Source: Solwaraspora sp. WMMD792
GTDB taxonomy: Bacteria; Actinomycetota; Actinomycetes; Mycobacteriales; Micromonosporaceae
Length of the DNA: 64,000 nucleotides
Direction of reading: 5' to 3'
NCBI RefSeq assembly: GCF_029626105.1
Contig: NZ_JARUBH010000009.1
Coordinates: forward strand, 2,170,001-2,234,000
The position numbers and the translations under genes were made by a program. Below, in pieces: positions 61,779-64,000 of this stretch; the stretch's first letter is position 1, and every line of letters begins with the position of its first letter. The notes beneath the pieces are model-generated. The model saw only the letters and a list, made by a program, of their open reading frames with translations. It made no database searches and was not told the origin of the DNA.

Positions 61779-63186
61779 TGCCGGCGGCGACGATCGCCCG
61801 GCGCATCGGCACCGCCAGCAGCAGCACGAACCCGACCACAAAGAAGATCAACAACGAGACCAGACCGACCCGGTACGAATTCGTCAGCTGGAACACCAGC
61901 CCGAACGCCAACGGCCCCAACCAGCTGGTGCCCTTGTCGCTGATCTCGTAGAAGCCGTAGTACTCGCCTTCCTTACCGGCCGGGATCAGCTGGCTGAACA
62001 GTGACCGGCTCAACGCCTGAGAGCCGCCGAGCACCAGCCCGATCGCCGCGCCGAGCGCCATGAACTGCGCCGGCGCCTCGGCCGGCAGCCGGAACGCCGC
62101 CACGATCACCCCGGTCCACAGCACCAGGCTGCCCAGCACCGTCTTCCACGCGCCGATGCGCTGGGCGACCGCCCCGAGCAGCAGCGCCCCACCGAACGCC
62201 AGGAACTGCACCAGCAGGATCGTCACGATCAGCGTCGACTGGCCCAGCCGCAGCTCCTCGGTGCCGTACTGGCTGGCCAACGCGATCACCGTCTGGATGC
62301 CGTCGTTGTAGACCAGGAACGCCAGCAGGAAGAACAACGTCAACGGGTACGTTTTCAGCCCGCGCACCGTACGGCCCAGCTGTTTGAACCCGTCGGTGAG
62401 CACGTTGCCGCCCGGCCGGGCGTCGACCGCCGGATGTTCCCGCAGCCACGCCAGTGGCACCAGAGTGAACACCGCCCACCACACCCCGGCCGACACGATC
62501 GACCAGCGGGCCAGGTCCAGGGTGCGCTGCACGTCGCCGTCGACGCTGAACGACTGCACCACCACCAGGTTGACGGCCAGCAGCAGCCCACCGCCGAGGT
62601 AGCCGAGCGCCCAGCCCCGGCTCGAGATCCGGTCGCGGTCGTCGGGGCCGCCCAGTTGCGGCAGGAACGAGTTGTACACCACCACGCTGGCGCCGAACGC
62701 GATGTTGGCCAGGACGAACAACCCGCCGCCGAGCAGGTAGCGGTCCCCGGTGACGAACACCATCGCGACGGTCGCCCCGGCACCGAGCAACGCCGACACC
62801 GCCAGCAGCCGCTTCTTGTGCATCGACCGGTCGGCCAGCGCGCCCATCACCGGCAGCACCAGCACCGTCAACGCCACCGACAGCGACACCAGGTACGGGA
62901 AGTACGCCCCCGGCGCCACCTCGATACCCAGCGGGTACACCGACCCGGTGCACTCGTCGGCGTCGGCCGCGCAGCCGGCCGCCTGCTTGGTGACCGTGGT
63001 CAGGAACGGCCCCAGGAACACGGTGATGACGGTGGTGGAGAACGCCGACATCGCCCAGTCGTAGAAGTACCAGCCGGTGCGTTCCCGCCGGGTGCTCGAC
63101 GGTGCGGCACCGGGCGGCGCCGCGGCGGGCGGTACGGGCGCGGGCCCGGTAGGTGGCCCGCTGGTTGGCTCGGTGGGGTCGGCCAT
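61756..63186 (-). CDS. UMF1-type MFS transporter
   Basis: Membrane transporter of 476 residues with 12 helices. The UMF1 (Atg22-like) family is recognised from WYFYDWAMSAFSTTVITVFLGPFL at the N-terminus, PVMGALADRSMHKKRLLAVS, VVVYNSFLPQLG, RDRISSRGWALGYLGGGLLLAVNLVVV, FLLAFLVYNDGIQTVIALASQYG and LIPAGKEGEYYGFYEISDKGTSWLGPLAFG. The substrate is unknown. ATG at 63186 has AAGGA upstream; a GTG at 63198 is an alternative. It is downstream of the glycerophosphodiesterase gene in the same direction, about 18 bp away. Confidence 0.9.
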   Translation of the reverse strand: MADPTEPTSGPPTGPAPVPPAAAPPGAAPSSTRRERTGWYFYDWAMSAFSTTVITVFLGPFLTTVTKQAAGCAADADECTGSVYPLGIEVAPGAYFPYLVSLSVALTVLVLPVMGALADRSMHKKRLLAVSALLGAGATVAMVFVTGDRYLLGGGLFVLANIAFGASVVVYNSFLPQLGGPDDRDRISSRGWALGYLGGGLLLAVNLVVVQSFSVDGDVQRTLDLARWSIVSAGVWWAVFTLVPLAWLREHPAVDARPGGNVLTDGFKQLGRTVRGLKTYPLTLFFLLAFLVYNDGIQTVIALASQYGTEELRLGQSTLIVTILLVQFLAFGGALLLGAVAQRIGAWKTVLGSLVLWTGVIVAAFRLPAEAPAQFMALGAAIGLVLGGSQALSRSLFSQLIPAGKEGEYYGFYEISDKGTSWLGPLAFGLVFQLTNSYRVGLVSLLIFFVVGFVLLLAVPMRRAIVAAGNTPPRVL

Positions 63187-63204
63187 CGGATCCTTCACTG
63201 TCGG

Positions 63205-64000
63205 TCAGCGGGCGGTACGGTCCGCGTCGACCCGCCGGTCGGGCGGCCAGTGGCCACGGGCGAGGTACACGTCACGCAACACCTCGACGTGATCGGTCAT
63301 GATGCCATCCACCCCGAGGTCCAGTAACTCGTGCATCTGGGCGGGTTCGTCGATCGTCCAGACATGCACCTGCAACCCCAGCCGGTGGCAGTACGCCACG
63401 AACCGGGCGTCGACCACCCGTACCCGGTTGAACCGCACCGGCACCTGCGCGGCCACCACCGACGGCGGCAGCCGCAGCCGCCGGCCGGTCAACGACCCGA
63501 CCCGCAGCCGGGTCACCGCCTGCATGCCCAGCGACGTCGCCACCCGACCGCCGGTCGACGTCCGCAGCCGGTGCAGCCGCCGGTCGGAGAACGACGCCAG
63601 CAGCACCCGGTCGGCGGCGGCGCACCGGTCGACCGCCGCCAGCGTCGGCTCCACCCCGCCGTCGGCCTTCACGTCGACGTTGAACCGCACCTGCGGCCAG
63701 CTGTCGAGCACATCGTCGAGACGCGGCACCACCGACGCGCCACCCACCCGCACCGTGGCCAGGTCCGCCCAGCGCAGCCGCGCGATGCTGCCCTTGTCGC
63801 CGGTCACCCGGTCCAGGGTCGGATCGTGGAACACCACCGCCACCTGATCGGCGGTGCCGTGCACGTCGGTCTCCACGTACCGGTAGCCGAGCCCGACGGC
63901 GCGGCCGAACGCCTCGGCGGTGTTCTCGTCACCGCGGGCCGCGCCGCCCCGGTGCGCGAACGCGATCGGAGCCGGCGAGTCCAGGTACGCGAACCGGTGC
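63205..64000 (-). CDS. Glycerophosphodiester phosphodiesterase (5' end outside window)
   Basis: GDPD-fold enzyme cleaving glycerophosphodiesters to glycerol-3-phosphate and an alcohol. The visible frame runs off the right edge, so the start is not in this window. HRGGAARGDENTAEAF gives the catalytic HRG/ENT motif, and VETDVHGTADQVAVVFHDPTLDRVTG the second His and metal ligands. VRFNVDVKADGG and VHVWTIDEPAQMHELLDLGVDGIMTDH complete the TIM barrel. About 264 residues are seen. It forms a likely operon with the UMF1 transporter downstream. Confidence 0.92.
   Translation of the reverse strand, partial: HRFAYLDSPAPIAFAHRGGAARGDENTAEAFGRAVGLGYRYVETDVHGTADQVAVVFHDPTLDRVTGDKGSIARLRWADLATVRVGGASVVPRLDDVLDSWPQVRFNVDVKADGGVEPTLAAVDRCAAADRVLLASFSDRRLHRLRTSTGGRVATSLGMQAVTRLRVGSLTGRRLRLPPSVVAAQVPVRFNRVRVVDARFVAYCHRLGLQVHVWTIDEPAQMHELLDLGVDGIMTDHVEVLRDVYLARGHWPPDRRVDADRTAR

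Overview
This is a 64 kb stretch of very GC-rich actinobacterial chromosome. The gene families (RbpA, FxsA, Ppm1-type mannosyltransferase, XRE/DUF5753 plus DUF397 pairs, small Cys-rich WPC proteins, frequent GTG starts, many GTGA/ATGA/TGATG gene overlaps) suggest a Micromonosporaceae member such as Micromonospora or a close relative. The genus is inferred from gene content and no search was run. No rRNA, tRNA, CRISPR array or complete insertion sequence was recognised.

Layout. 1-5 kb is core-like: the end of a polyprenol-phosphate mannose synthase gene, fxsA, rbpA with a SigR-type promoter, a coiled-coil protein, an acetyltransferase, an ATP-grasp protein and a MazG-like protein. 5-11.5 kb holds methyltransferases, two TioE-type MerR regulators, DUF6194, an erythromycin-esterase-like protein and a phosphotransferase. 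11.5-19.5 kb holds an hsp20 gene with an HspR (HAIR-like) site, an SDR, a solitary tyrosine recombinase, TerC, an AidB-like acyl-CoA dehydrogenase, an epimerase, thymidine kinase and YunG. 19.5-30 kb holds an Hsp70/beta-propeller fusion, a streptogrisin-like protease, a threonine-dehydratase-like enzyme, a TetR/FBP pair with a perfect shared operator, a CDF/ArsR metal pair, and a PadR/membrane-protein pair.

30-43 kb is the most accessory-looking part. It has a rifampicin-monooxygenase-like gene with an upstream match to the rifamycin-associated element, a broken AbiEii-like nucleotidyltransferase, and a leftward operon of MGT glycosyltransferase, Rieske dioxygenase alpha and beta, MFS exporter, carboxymuconolactone-decarboxylase-like protein and an unknown Cys-rich protein. 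It also has a Tat-secreted unknown, a decayed MurA-like pseudogene, and a second PadR module whose partner is a signal-peptidase-like protein lacking the catalytic lysine.

43-52.6 kb holds a proline iminopeptidase/phosphotransferase pair, an AraC regulator with a DHFR-like protein, a histidine phosphatase, an M15 peptidase, a phosphotransferase with no normal start codon, a Nudix/SAHH-like operon divergent from a large XRE-TPR regulator, and an XRE/DUF397 pair. 52.7-58.9 kb looks like an immunity or signalling island. It holds a P-loop NTPase with eleven almost identical 46-residue TPR repeats, a translationally coupled small partner sharing a peptide motif with it, and a membrane-anchored pentapeptide-repeat protein. 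A roughly 60 bp upstream element is duplicated in front of the partner and the pentapeptide gene, and a decayed second copy of a neighbouring small gene lies between them. 58.9-64 kb returns to housekeeping-type genes: PP2C/SpoIIE phosphatase, DUF1304, a poly-gamma-glutamate-hydrolase-like protein, a UMF1 MFS protein and a partial glycerophosphodiesterase.
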